From Novosphingobium sp. 9U (GTDB taxonomy: Bacteria > Pseudomonadota > Alphaproteobacteria > Sphingomonadales > Sphingomonadaceae): a stretch of 64,000 bases of DNA. The position numbers were made by a program, and so were the translations under genes. Positions 15,723 to 24,585 of the stretch are shown here, piece after piece. How positions within the stretch are numbered: position 1 is the first letter of the stretch; every line of letters starts with the position of its first letter. The stretch spans positions 186,001 through 250,000 of the forward strand of contig NZ_LR732488.1 of assembly GCF_902506425.1 (NCBI RefSeq), given 5' to 3'. Under the pieces are notes generated by a model. It searched no databases. It was not told where the DNA came from and saw nothing but the letters and a program-made list of their open reading frames with translations.

Positions 15723-17336
15723 TTACAGCTTTTGCGTGTGCTCATCCCGCAGGATGAACTTCTGAACCTTGCCCGATGCATTGAGCGGCAGCGCGTCGAG
15801 AACCTGCCAGAACCGCGGGACCCGATGCCGCGCGATCCGTGCGCGTAGCCATTCGGTCAGCGCGTCCGTATCGATGTTGCGGCCGGCGCGCGGCACCAAC
15901 GCGGCGGCTACCTGCTCGCCCCAGCGCTCATCGGGCAGGCCATAGACCGCGGCTTGCGCCACGTCCTCGTGCGAGACCAGCACGTCCTCGATCTCGCGCG
16001 GGTAGATGTTCTCGCCGCCGCGGATGATCATGTCGCTCTTGCGGCCGGTGATCTGAATGTAGCCGTCGTCGCGCATGCGGCCGATGTCGCCGGTGTGCAG
16101 CCAGCCGTCGCGTTCCAGTGCCTCGGCGGTCCTCTCCGGCATCTCAAAGTAGCACAGCATCGTGGAGGGCGAGCGGATGCAGATTTCGCCCGGCTCGCCA
16201 CGAGAGAGCACGCGGCCGTCTTGCGTGTCAACGATCTTCACCTCTGACAGGGCGAGCGGCCCGCCGACACTGTTGGACACCTGCTCGTCGGTGTCGCCGC
16301 GGCGGGTGGAGAACATCGCTCCGCTGGCCTCAGTCTGACCCATCAAGCTGGCGACTTCGGCGCCGATGCTCTCGCGCACGCGGCGGATGAGATCGGGCGC
16401 GACCGCGCTGCCGCCGGCGACGATCAGCTTGAGCGAAGACAAGTCGACAGTTGCGATCTCAGGGCACTCCAGCATGGCGACCAGCATCGTCGGTACTGCC
16501 ATCGTCAGCTCGACTCGGTAGCGCGCGATCGCCTCGAGCACGGCGGCCGCCTCGAACTGAGGCTGCAGCACCTGCGTGCCGCCCGATGCAAGGGCGCCGA
16601 GCGTCATGGTCACACTGCCGCCAACGTGGAACATGGGCAGCAGGTTGAGCCAGACCGCTCCTTCGCCCGCCTCCAGATGCCGCGCGGTGAGCGCCGCATT
16701 GTTGACGATCCCACGGTGCGATAGCATCGCTGCCTTGGGCTTGCCCGAGGAGCCGGAGGTGAACAGGATCAGCGCTGGATCGGACGGCAGCACTTGCGGC
16801 AGCGGCTCCTCGCTGTGCTGCGCGCGGAACGCGTCCCATTCGTCCAAGTACGTGACGATCTCCAGCGCCGGCAGGACTTCGCGCAGCGCTTCAATCACCA
16901 CTTGGTTGTCGAGCCCACGATAGATGCGGTCGAGGAACAGCCCGCGCGCGCGGCTCGTCGCCAGCGTGTATTCGACTTCGAGCGAACGGTTGCCCGGGTT
17001 GATGGTGACCAGCGTGACGCCGGCCAATGCAGCACCCAGCTGCAGCAGGAGGATCTCGGCACTGCCGCAGGCCCAGGTCGCCACCCGGTCCCCCGGCGCG
17101 AAGCGGGCGAGGAGGGCAGCCGCAGTGGTGCGTGCCTCCTGGTCCAGTTCCTCGTACGTCCAGCGCCGCTCGCCATGGCTAGCCTCGGAGCTTGCATCGG
17201 CCGGCACGATCAGCGCCGCGCGGGTCGGGAAGCGATGCGCCTGGCGCGCAAGCAGCTCGCCGACCGAGAGGTCGAGCAAGGGCGCATCCGTTGCGCCTGC
17301 TGCGATCGCGGCGTCCGGTGAGATCGAAAGGGTCAC
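15723..17336 (-). CDS. AMP-dependent acyl-CoA synthetase/ligase
   Basis: A 537-residue ANL-superfamily enzyme that activates a carboxylic acid with ATP and CoA. It has the P-loop 'LILFTSGSSGKPKAAMLSH', 'LPMFHVGGSV', 'SLMGQTEASG', 'DGWLHTGDIGRMRDDGYIQITGRKSDMI', 'GENIYPREIEDVL', and the C-terminal Lys in 'LPLNASGKVQKFILRD'. The GTG at 17336 follows GAGGA closely; an ATG at 17393 would add 19 residues. It is divergent from the DapB-like gene at 17485, with an operator-like palindrome between them. Confidence 0.9.
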   Translation of the reverse strand: MTLSISPDAAIAAGATDAPLLDLSVGELLARQAHRFPTRAALIVPADASSEASHGERRWTYEELDQEARTTAAALLARFAPGDRVATWACGSAEILLLQLGAALAGVTLVTINPGNRSLEVEYTLATSRARGLFLDRIYRGLDNQVVIEALREVLPALEIVTYLDEWDAFRAQHSEEPLPQVLPSDPALILFTSGSSGKPKAAMLSHRGIVNNAALTARHLEAGEGAVWLNLLPMFHVGGSVTMTLGALASGGTQVLQPQFEAAAVLEAIARYRVELTMAVPTMLVAMLECPEIATVDLSSLKLIVAGGSAVAPDLIRRVRESIGAEVASLMGQTEASGAMFSTRRGDTDEQVSNSVGGPLALSEVKIVDTQDGRVLSRGEPGEICIRSPSTMLCYFEMPERTAEALERDGWLHTGDIGRMRDDGYIQITGRKSDMIIRGGENIYPREIEDVLVSHEDVAQAAVYGLPDERWGEQVAAALVPRAGRNIDTDALTEWLRARIARHRVPRFWQVLDALPLNASGKVQKFILRDEHTQKL

Positions 17337-17447
17337 GCGTCCTCTTTCCCTGTCTGCATCTTTGGTCGCACCCGCCAGCAAAAAGGTTCGCATGCGAACT
17401 TGACCACCGCTGAATATCCTCCGTATCATAGTAAGCGCAACCTAAAA

Positions 17448-17469
17448 TGTCGTATGGTACAGTACGACA
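17448..17469. promoter_or_regulatory. Palindromic operator between ligase and DapB-like gene
   Basis: TGTCGTA (17448-17454) and TACGACA (17463-17469) are perfect 7-base arms around an 8-base spacer. It lies between the divergent genes and 16-22 bases before the plus-strand start. The arm-8-arm geometry and GTA...TAC core match the palindrome at 1276-1295. Confidence 0.55.
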
Positions 17470-17484
17470 AATTGTAAGGAGTGG

Positions 17485-18591
17485 ATGGTCATGAGGACGC
17501 CCTATCGCATCGCGGTGGCGGGACCTGGAGGACTTGGCCTGTGCGCGATCCGCGAAATCCAGCGCCTGCCCGAACTCGAGCTTGCCGCCGTTCTCGCCTA
17601 TTCGCCGCATAAGGATGGCGTCGACGCGGGCGAACTCGCTGGCATCGGCCCGGTCGGTGTCAGTGCCACGACCAGCCTCGACACGTTCCTCGACACCGAG
17701 ATCGACTGTGTCCTGCACTGCGGCCGCGATTTCGGTGACTGGCGCACGGACGACGAGATCCTGCGCATGCTGGAGAGGGGCGTCAACGTGGTGACCATGC
17801 TGCCCTACCACTTCCTGCAGTCACGTGGCGCGGAGATCGCCGCGCGGTTCCGCGCCGCGGCAGAGAAGGGCGGGGCGACCCTGCATGGATCGGGCATCAC
17901 CCCGGGCTTCTTCAACGAGCGCTTTGCGATTGCTGCGACCGGGCTCGTCAACGACGTCACCCACATCCGCTTCGCCGAGTTCTTCAACATCGGCCCGGTC
18001 GTAGGCGGCGGCGATATGCTGCGCATGTTCGGCTTCGGCTCGCCCAAAGCGCAAGTGGAAGGCAATGATGCCGCCGCCGCCATGGCCGAGGCCTACCTGC
18101 GCCAGCCGATCCTGTTCTACGCCGATCAGTTCGGCATCGACGTAGAACGGATCGAGCGCACCGCTCGGCTCGCGGAGACCGATCGGGCGCTCTCCGAGCC
18201 GGTCATGTCGATCGACCCGGGCACCGTAGGATTGGTGTCCTATGCCTGGACGGGATACAGCAAGGGCAAGCCGTTCTATACCACCGAGGTTTATTGGTAT
18301 CTCGGCGACTCCATGCGTCCCGACGAGTGCCCGGTAAACGACTTCTGGCTGATCGAGATCGAAGGGCGGCCGTCCCTGCGTATCACCGTGGCCGGGCAGG
18401 CCTCGTACCAGGAGAACGTCTATATCAAGCCCGACGAGCCGACGCCGCCGGGCTACATCATGACGGTGGTGGCGATGCTGCAGGCGGTACCCGCGGTGGT
18501 GGAGGCTGCGCCAGGCCTCCTGCTACCGGCATTGCCGCAGTTCCACTGGAAGCCTGACATGCGCGTTGCGGTGCCGGGGAAGGCGCGCTGA
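17485..18591 (+). CDS. DapB-like NAD(P)-dependent oxidoreductase
   Basis: A 368-residue protein with an N-terminal Rossmann fold ('RIAVAGPGGLGLCAIREIQRLPELEL'). Its layout resembles dihydrodipicolinate reductase and 2,4-diaminopentanoate dehydrogenase ('LHCGRDFGDWRTDDEILRMLERGVNVVTMLPYHF', 'LHGSGITPGFFNER'). The substrate is unknown; reduction of a small oxo or imino compound linked to the neighbouring BKACE/ligase genes is possible. AAGGAG precedes two candidate ATGs, at 17485 (3-base spacing) and 17491 (9-base spacing); the latter may be the real one. The stop is 1 base before the SDR gene. Confidence 0.75.
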   Translation: MVMRTPYRIAVAGPGGLGLCAIREIQRLPELELAAVLAYSPHKDGVDAGELAGIGPVGVSATTSLDTFLDTEIDCVLHCGRDFGDWRTDDEILRMLERGVNVVTMLPYHFLQSRGAEIAARFRAAAEKGGATLHGSGITPGFFNERFAIAATGLVNDVTHIRFAEFFNIGPVVGGGDMLRMFGFGSPKAQVEGNDAAAAMAEAYLRQPILFYADQFGIDVERIERTARLAETDRALSEPVMSIDPGTVGLVSYAWTGYSKGKPFYTTEVYWYLGDSMRPDECPVNDFWLIEIEGRPSLRITVAGQASYQENVYIKPDEPTPPGYIMTVVAMLQAVPAVVEAAPGLLLPALPQFHWKPDMRVAVPGKAR

Positions 18592-18592
18592 C

Positions 18593-19426
18593 ATGGCGAC
18601 CATCCTCATCACGGGCGCCGCGGGTGGCATCGGGCGTGCCCTTGTCGAGCGCTCGCTCACGCGCGGTGACCGGGTCATCGCTGGCGTGCGCAACCCTGAC
18701 GAGACGCATGGCTTTGGCGCCGGCCCCAACCTGCTTGTGGTGCCGCTCGACGTGTCGGACACCGGCTCGGTCGACACCGCTTTCGCTCAGGCGGACAATT
18801 GGCTTGCGGGTACGCCGCTCAACGCGGTGGTGAACTGCGCGGCGATCTGTCCGCTCGGTGCGGTCGAGGTGCAGTCGGAGCAGGTGATCCTCGACACGCT
18901 CAACACCAACGCCGTCGGCTCGGCGCGCATGATCCGTGCCGCTTTGCCGCGACTGCGCGGGCACGATGGACGGATCGCGCTGGTGACCTCGCTGTGGGGA
19001 CGCGTTTCGGGACCGATGCTCAGCGCCTACTGCGCTTCCAAGTTCGCAATCGAGGCGATCGTGGATTCGGCCCGTCGCGAGATACGCGGCCAGGATGCGC
19101 GCATCATCCTGATCGAACCGGGCGTGGTGCGCACCAAGCTGGTGGACAATCAGGTGGCCGACGCCAACCGCGCTGTCGGTGCGCTCGCCGGCGAGCAGGC
19201 GCGGATCTATCGCGCGCTCTACGAAAGCTACCATCGCATGATCGCGAAGAACTCGGGCGGCGGCATCTCGGCCGAGGAGTGCGCGCGCCAGATCCAGGAT
19301 GCGGTCTTCGCACGGAACCCGAAGGCGCGGTATCGAGTCGGGATGGATGCCAAGGCGGTTTCCGCGTTGGCACGGGTTCTGCCCGACAGCGCGCTCGATG
19401 GTGCGTTCAAGATGCTCATCAAGTGA
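18593..19426 (+). CDS. Short-chain dehydrogenase/reductase (SDR)
   Basis: A 277-residue classical SDR using NAD(P). It has the cofactor motif 'ILITGAAGGIGRALVE', the 'NCAA' strand (about residue 80), and the active site with S in 'VTSLWGRVSG' and Y-x3-K in 'AYCASKFAIEA'. It oxidises or reduces a secondary alcohol or ketone. It follows the DapB-like gene with 1 base between stop and ATG, so it belongs to the same two-gene transcript. No clear terminator follows before the TonB-receptor promoter at 19582. Confidence 0.9.
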   Translation: MATILITGAAGGIGRALVERSLTRGDRVIAGVRNPDETHGFGAGPNLLVVPLDVSDTGSVDTAFAQADNWLAGTPLNAVVNCAAICPLGAVEVQSEQVILDTLNTNAVGSARMIRAALPRLRGHDGRIALVTSLWGRVSGPMLSAYCASKFAIEAIVDSARREIRGQDARIILIEPGVVRTKLVDNQVADANRAVGALAGEQARIYRALYESYHRMIAKNSGGGISAEECARQIQDAVFARNPKARYRVGMDAKAVSALARVLPDSALDGAFKMLIK

Positions 19427-19561
19427 CTTGGCTTGGCGGTCGGTCGCAGCGCAGATGGGTCGCCGGCGTACGAAAAGCGTGCACATTTCAGCGGCTATCG
19501 ATCCCGTGGCGCCTGCATCTCTCACTGGAGATGAACACGGCTTTAGGAACAATCTAGGAGG

Positions 19562-19610
19562 ACGATCCTACGCAATCGTGCTTGACAAGTAGTAAGCCAG
19601 CGTATCTATA
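19562..19610 (+). promoter_or_regulatory. Promoter with operator for the TonB-dependent receptor
   Basis: TTGACA (19582-19587), a 17-base spacer and TCTATA (19605-19610) resemble a sigma-70 promoter. Directly upstream, ACGAT (19562-19566) and ATCGT (19575-19579) flank an 8-base spacer, the same spacing as the palindromes at 1276 and 17448. This would leave a ~110-base leader before the ATG at 19726. Confidence 0.55.
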
Positions 19611-19725
19611 TCGGGTCACCGAGGCGGAAGCCCGACGGCAAACATGGTTCTGCAAAGCGCGGCGGACGTACACGATCCGCGAAGCCCGAAAGGCGCGCGA
19701 GCAGAGGCAGGAGGAGGAGGACGAC

Positions 19726-21960
19726 ATGAAGGCGATCAAGAAGCAAGTTCTGATGTGCACGGCGGCGGGCGTCGCCCTGGCTGCCACCGCCAGCCCCGCG
19801 TTCGCGCAGGCAGCCGGCGCGACACCGCCTCCGCCACCACCCACCACGGATCAGCCCGCCACTGCCACCACCGGCATCGGTGACATCGTCGTCACCGCCC
19901 AGCGCCGTTCTGAGCGCCTCCAGGACGTGCCGATCACGGTCAATGTGGTGACCGGCGCTGCCCTCAGTTCGTCTGGCGTGTCGCTTTCGAGCGACCTGCC
20001 GACATTGGTGCCGGCGCTGAACTTCTCGCACGTGGCGGGTGCGGGCACGGTGTTCCTGCGCGGCGTGGGTTCTAACGCCGCCAACCCGAACGACGAGCCC
20101 TCGGTCGCGACCTATATCGACGGCGTCTACATCGCCTCGCCCTATGCCAACATCATGGACTTCAACAATCTCGAGCGCGTCGAGGTGCTGAAGGGTCCGC
20201 AAGGCACGCTGTTCGGTCGCAACGCGACCGGCGGCGTGATCCAGCTGATCACCCGCGATCCATCGTTCGAGCCCAAGTTCGAGGCGCAGGCGGGCTATGG
20301 CAACTACGACACGATTTCCGGCTCGGTCTATGGCTCGACCGGACTGGGCGATGTGGTCGCAGTCGACATTGCAGCTCAGGCGATGGATCAGCGCGACGGC
20401 TGGGGCTACAACGCCGTTCGCGACGAGGACACCTACAAGACCCAGAGCAAGTCGATCCGCTCAAAGATCTTGGTGCAGCCCTCCGATGACTTCCGCATGG
20501 TGATCGCGGGGGACTGGTCCGAGATGAAGGGCAACTTCGCCGACTACCGCCTGCCCAAGGGCGCGATCGGCGCAGACGGCCAACCTTCGCCGGCAGACGG
20601 CTATGACACGCGCGGCGTCATCACCAGCTTCGGCCGCGTACAGGCGCCAGAGATCAAGAACCGCCAGTACGGCATCTCGGTCCACGCGGATGGCGACATG
20701 GGCTTTGCCAATCTCGTCACGATCTTCTCGTATCGCCATCAGGACGGCTACTACTTCGCCGAGGCCGACGCGACGCCGTTGACCTTGGTCGAAGCCAGGC
20801 TGCCGACCTACCAGCGCAACATCTCGGGCGAAGTGCAGGTGGTTTCGAAGCCCGGTTCGGCTTTCGACTGGACGGTGGGCGGCTACTACTATGACAGCAC
20901 CGCGGGCTACCGTAACTTGCTGTTCGTGGTGCCCTCTGTGCCGGTACCGATCTCGGCAACGACGCTGCAGAACACGCGATCGGTCTCCGGCTACGCGCAG
21001 GCCACTGTCGAGGTGCTGCCCCGGTTGAAGATCACCGGCGGCATCCGCTACACGGACGAGAAACAGACGCTGAAGGGCAATGTCGGGCTCGTCGGCGTGC
21101 TCCCGAACTTCGCGGTGAATGGCGCTGAGCGGGGCTACAGCGAGTTTACCTATCGTGCATCGGTCGACTACGGCTTCAGCGACGACGTCCATGCCTATGC
21201 CAGCTTCAACCGCGGCGTGAAGGGCGGCGGGTTCGACGTATTGTCGATTTTCAATGCGCTGGGCGGCGCGCCGCTGACCAGCTTTGATCCGGAATTCCTC
21301 AACGCCTACGAAGTGGGCTTTAAGAGCACGCTGCTCGACAAGACGTTGCGCCTCAATGCGGCGGCGTTTTATTATGACTACAGCAACATCCAGGTGCAGG
21401 TCATCCCTGCTGGCGCCACCAGCGCGGGCGTGGTCCAGACGACGAACGCGGCCTCGGCGAAGATCAAGGGCATCGAGACCGACTTCGAGTGGCGCCCGAT
21501 CGGAGGTCTAAGCATCTCCGGCGGCGCGGCCTATATCCACGGCCGTTACGGCGACTTCCAGAACACCGTGTCATACGGCAACTCCGCCGGCCAGATCGTT
21601 GCTCCTTACGACGCGAGCGGCAATCCTACTGTGCGCACGCCCAAGTTCACCGGCAACTTGACGGGCGCCTACGATTTCGAGGGTACTTGGGGCAAGCTGA
21701 CGCCTTCGGTTACCGTCAGCTACAACAGCGGCTTCTCGTTCGGTGCGGACAACATCCTGCGCAACGATGGCTACACCATGCTCAACGCCTCGCTGGCCTA
21801 CACCACGGCCGACGAGAAGTACGGCATCCGCGTTTGGGGCCGCAACCTGCTCGACAAGTACTACCTGGCGCAGGGCGTGCCATCGGCATTGGGCGCGCTG
21901 ACCACGCCGGGCGCTCCGCTGACCTACGGCGTGACGCTGAACGTCAAGTTCGGCAGCTGA
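19726..21960 (+). CDS. TonB-dependent outer-membrane receptor
   Basis: A 744-residue receptor for energy-driven uptake of a substrate too large or hydrophobic for porins. It has a signal peptide (1-28, ending 'SPAFAQ'), a low-complexity Pro/Thr linker, the plug start 'DIVVTAQRRSERLQDVPITV', plug motifs 'LPTLVPALNFSHV' and 'NNLERVEVLKGPQGTLFGRNATGGVIQLIT', and barrel strands ending '...TYGVTLNVKFGS'. The start at 19726 is fixed by GAGGAGGAGG at 19711-19720 and the signal peptide. The pathway context suggests a steroid-like or terpenoid acid rather than iron. A hairpin follows at 21971-22003. Confidence 0.93.
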   Translation: MKAIKKQVLMCTAAGVALAATASPAFAQAAGATPPPPPPTTDQPATATTGIGDIVVTAQRRSERLQDVPITVNVVTGAALSSSGVSLSSDLPTLVPALNFSHVAGAGTVFLRGVGSNAANPNDEPSVATYIDGVYIASPYANIMDFNNLERVEVLKGPQGTLFGRNATGGVIQLITRDPSFEPKFEAQAGYGNYDTISGSVYGSTGLGDVVAVDIAAQAMDQRDGWGYNAVRDEDTYKTQSKSIRSKILVQPSDDFRMVIAGDWSEMKGNFADYRLPKGAIGADGQPSPADGYDTRGVITSFGRVQAPEIKNRQYGISVHADGDMGFANLVTIFSYRHQDGYYFAEADATPLTLVEARLPTYQRNISGEVQVVSKPGSAFDWTVGGYYYDSTAGYRNLLFVVPSVPVPISATTLQNTRSVSGYAQATVEVLPRLKITGGIRYTDEKQTLKGNVGLVGVLPNFAVNGAERGYSEFTYRASVDYGFSDDVHAYASFNRGVKGGGFDVLSIFNALGGAPLTSFDPEFLNAYEVGFKSTLLDKTLRLNAAAFYYDYSNIQVQVIPAGATSAGVVQTTNAASAKIKGIETDFEWRPIGGLSISGGAAYIHGRYGDFQNTVSYGNSAGQIVAPYDASGNPTVRTPKFTGNLTGAYDFEGTWGKLTPSVTVSYNSGFSFGADNILRNDGYTMLNASLAYTTADEKYGIRVWGRNLLDKYYLAQGVPSALGALTTPGAPLTYGVTLNVKFGS

Positions 21961-21970
21961 CGATCACGGC

Positions 21971-22003
21971 GCGGCTGGACGGCCATGGGGCATGTCCAGC
22001 CGC
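21971..22003 (+). terminator. Strong hairpin after the TonB receptor (possible terminator)
   Basis: A perfect 10-base stem (21971-21980 with 21994-22003) around a 13-base loop, 10 bases after the stop. No T-run follows, so it may only stabilise the 3' end. Confidence 0.4.
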
Positions 22004-22105
22004 CAGCCGACACCACTGCGCGGTGGCTGAACAGCTATCGCCGTATTCTTGCTGGTCGCGTTCTTCTGTTGGAAGACGGACCAAGGAAACATCGGAGTTC
22101 GGCCC

Positions 22106-23125
22106 GTGACTGACCAGCCCTTCTATCTCGCCAACAATACTGGCCTCATCCAGGCTCGGCCCGAGGACGATCTCCTGCACCGCGAGGTGAACGCCGGGAT
22201 CGAAGGCGATACGCTGACCGAAACCCAGTACTTCGGCTTCAATGTGCCGGAAAAGAACATCCATGGCCTGACGTACCTGTGGCACCACCCCAACCTCAAC
22301 GTGGTGACCGGCGGGCTGATGGTGTTCCAGGGCGTGAAGCCGATCAGCATGGCCGCCGAACTGTTCGACTTCCGCATCTACATGAACGACACGGTGCTCG
22401 ATAACGACATCCACGACTACCGACTGGACAACGGCTTCGGCGTCAAGATCCTCGAACCCAATAAGCGTTTCCACCTGACTTACGAGGACGCGGCGCGCGG
22501 CAATGCCATCGATCTCGTGTCCGAGGCCGTGACGCCGGTCGCCCTGTTCGGCGACGGCAAGCACTTCGAGCAGGGCATGAAGGTGCGCGGCACCTTGAAA
22601 CTGCGCGGCGAGGAGCACCAAGTCGACTGCTTCAACGTGCGCGACCGCAGCTGGGGCAAGCTGCGCCCCGAGGCGCTGATGCCGATGCCGCCGGTCTCGT
22701 GGATGACGGGTTCGTTCGGCGAGGACTTCATCTTCAACTGCAACCTGATGGACCACGTCGGCAGCAATCCGCAGATCACAGCCCCGTTCGAGATCCCGCA
22801 GGACAAGGCGCTTAACGGCGGTTGGGTGTGGCGCAACGGCAAGCTGTCGCTGATCACCGCCGCGCGCAAGGAGATCCGCCGAGACGACCGTACCTTCCAG
22901 CCGCAGGAAGTCACGCTGCACCTCACTGTCGAGGATGGCAGCACCTTTGTCGCGCGTGGGACGCTGGCCGCTAGCTGCCCCTACGCGACCTGGACCAACA
23001 TGCACGCCAACATCTCGCTGATCCGCTGGGATGTCGAAGGCCGGATCGGGTACGGCGACATGCAGGACGTGATCTGGAACGACTTCGCTTATTCGGTGGC
23101 CAGCAAGGCGCTGGTGCCCGCATGA
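22106..23125 (+). CDS. CrtC/AttH-like (DUF7064/7065-like) protein, function unknown
   Basis: A 339-residue protein rich in beta strands with no signal peptide. It carries 'NVRDRSWGKLRPEA' at about residues 190-203, a motif shared as 'GRDHSWG' with the protein at 26038. The two look like members of the same lipocalin-like (CrtC/AttH, DUF7064/7065) group, whose members bind or hydrate hydrophobic molecules. The start is a GTG at 22106 with GGAG at 8 bases; no good ATG exists. It overlaps the kinase gene at 23122 by 4 bases, so it is translationally coupled to it. A role in presenting a lipid-like substrate to the kinase is inference. Confidence 0.6.
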   Translation: MTDQPFYLANNTGLIQARPEDDLLHREVNAGIEGDTLTETQYFGFNVPEKNIHGLTYLWHHPNLNVVTGGLMVFQGVKPISMAAELFDFRIYMNDTVLDNDIHDYRLDNGFGVKILEPNKRFHLTYEDAARGNAIDLVSEAVTPVALFGDGKHFEQGMKVRGTLKLRGEEHQVDCFNVRDRSWGKLRPEALMPMPPVSWMTGSFGEDFIFNCNLMDHVGSNPQITAPFEIPQDKALNGGWVWRNGKLSLITAARKEIRRDDRTFQPQEVTLHLTVEDGSTFVARGTLAASCPYATWTNMHANISLIRWDVEGRIGYGDMQDVIWNDFAYSVASKALVPA

Positions 23126-24585
23126 CCGATCGGCGCTCCGCCAATCTGCTCGAGACCGCCGTCGTCACCTTGCGTGGCGAGATCTTGCCCACGATCGACG
23201 ACCCGGTCAGCCGCATCAAGCTCGATCATGTGACACGGCTGCTGTGGGACGTGTCCGCTCGCCTCACCCGGCGCGAGGACAGCCTGCGCACGCTGTTGCG
23301 GCAGTTGTCCTCCATCGTGCCGGTCGACGTGCCCGGCCCGGATGCCGGGCTCGATGAACTTGAGGCTGCGCGCCGCGACGCCGAAGCGAAGGTCGGCGAA
23401 CTGCTGCCGCACTGGGTCGGGGCTGGCGATCAGTGCGACACCGAGGCCATTGCCGGGCTGGTGGAGGCGGAGAAGGGCTTCTACGTGTCGCAGGACCCCG
23501 ACGTGGCGGACGGCAGCACCGTCGTCTACCGTGGTGGCCGCATTGAGCATGAGCGGATCGGGGCGCCCTTGGCCAACGCTTTTCCCGAGCTTACCGCGGA
23601 GAGCCTGACCGGCTACGTTCGCGGCCGTTTCGGCCGCGAGAACCTCCGCGTCAGCGATGTCCGCAGCATACCGGGAGGGTTCTCCAAACAGACAGTGTTC
23701 TTCGCGCTAGAGGATGACACAGCCGGTACGCGCGATCTGCTGGTGATCCGCAAGGACCTGCCGGTGCCGCTGATCGAGAAGACGGTGGTGAACGAGTTCC
23801 CGCTGCTCCAGGCCCTGTACGCTCAAGGCTTCCCTGTTGCCGAGCCGTTGTGGCTTGAGGCCGACGCGAGCCAGTTCGGCGGCGCTTTCCTGGTCTCGCG
23901 TCGGGTCGCCGGCAGCAACGACGCAAGCCGCTGGGGCAGCGACCCCGAACTGGCCGACGCTGCCTGCCAGAAGCTGGCGCAAGTGCTCGCCACGCTGCAC
24001 GCCTTCGATCCCGCGGCGCTCGGCCGCGAGGGCGCGCAGCTGTCGGCGGGCGAGCACATGGTGCGCGAGGTCGACGCCTGGATCGACCTGTTCCGCCGCA
24101 AGCGGGCCGAGGCCTTTCCGCTGCAGGAGCTGCCGCTGCTGTGGCTCAAGGCCAACGTCCCGGCTCCCTTGTTCGATCGACCGGCCAAGCTGATCCACGG
24201 CGATGTCGGCTTCCACAACCTGATGTTCGACGACTTGGGCACCGTCACAGCGCTGCTCGACTGGGAGTTCTCGGTTCTCGGCGATCCGACGCAGGACTTA
24301 TGCTTCGTGCGCCAGTTCGTCGAGCCGCTGGTCGGCTGGGACCGCTTCCTGGCGCTCTACCTCGAAGCGGGCGGCACCCCGCCGTGCGAGGAGGCGGCGT
24401 TCTTCTACGACTTATGGACCCGCACTCGCAACGCCGTCGGCTGCGTCGACGCGCAAACGCTGTTCGACAACCACATGCCCACCGAGATGCGCTTCGCCCT
24501 GGCGGGCCACATCTTCGCGCCATACATGTTCGTCGACCAGTGCGAGACCTTGCTCAGCCATTTGCCGGCCGAAGCGAGTGCGTGA
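23122..24585 (+). CDS. Aminoglycoside-phosphotransferase-fold kinase with N-terminal helical domain
   Basis: A 487-residue protein. Residues 165-460 form an APH-type small-molecule kinase: a Gly-rich start 'SIPGGFSKQTVFF', Lys in 'VIRKDLP', the Brenner motif 'LIHGDVGFHNLMF' (H359, D361, N366), and 'ALLDWEF' with D380. Residues 1-115 are a separate helical domain ('LLETAVVTLRGEI...RLLWDVSARLTRRE') resembling the stand-alone partner at 60472. Related kinases (LvaA, ACAD10/11 kinase domain) phosphorylate hydroxyacyl-CoAs. It overlaps its neighbours by 4 bases upstream and 1 base downstream, where its paralogue begins. Confidence 0.82.
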   Translation: MTDRRSANLLETAVVTLRGEILPTIDDPVSRIKLDHVTRLLWDVSARLTRREDSLRTLLRQLSSIVPVDVPGPDAGLDELEAARRDAEAKVGELLPHWVGAGDQCDTEAIAGLVEAEKGFYVSQDPDVADGSTVVYRGGRIEHERIGAPLANAFPELTAESLTGYVRGRFGRENLRVSDVRSIPGGFSKQTVFFALEDDTAGTRDLLVIRKDLPVPLIEKTVVNEFPLLQALYAQGFPVAEPLWLEADASQFGGAFLVSRRVAGSNDASRWGSDPELADAACQKLAQVLATLHAFDPAALGREGAQLSAGEHMVREVDAWIDLFRRKRAEAFPLQELPLLWLKANVPAPLFDRPAKLIHGDVGFHNLMFDDLGTVTALLDWEFSVLGDPTQDLCFVRQFVEPLVGWDRFLALYLEAGGTPPCEEAAFFYDLWTRTRNAVGCVDAQTLFDNHMPTEMRFALAGHIFAPYMFVDQCETLLSHLPAEASA

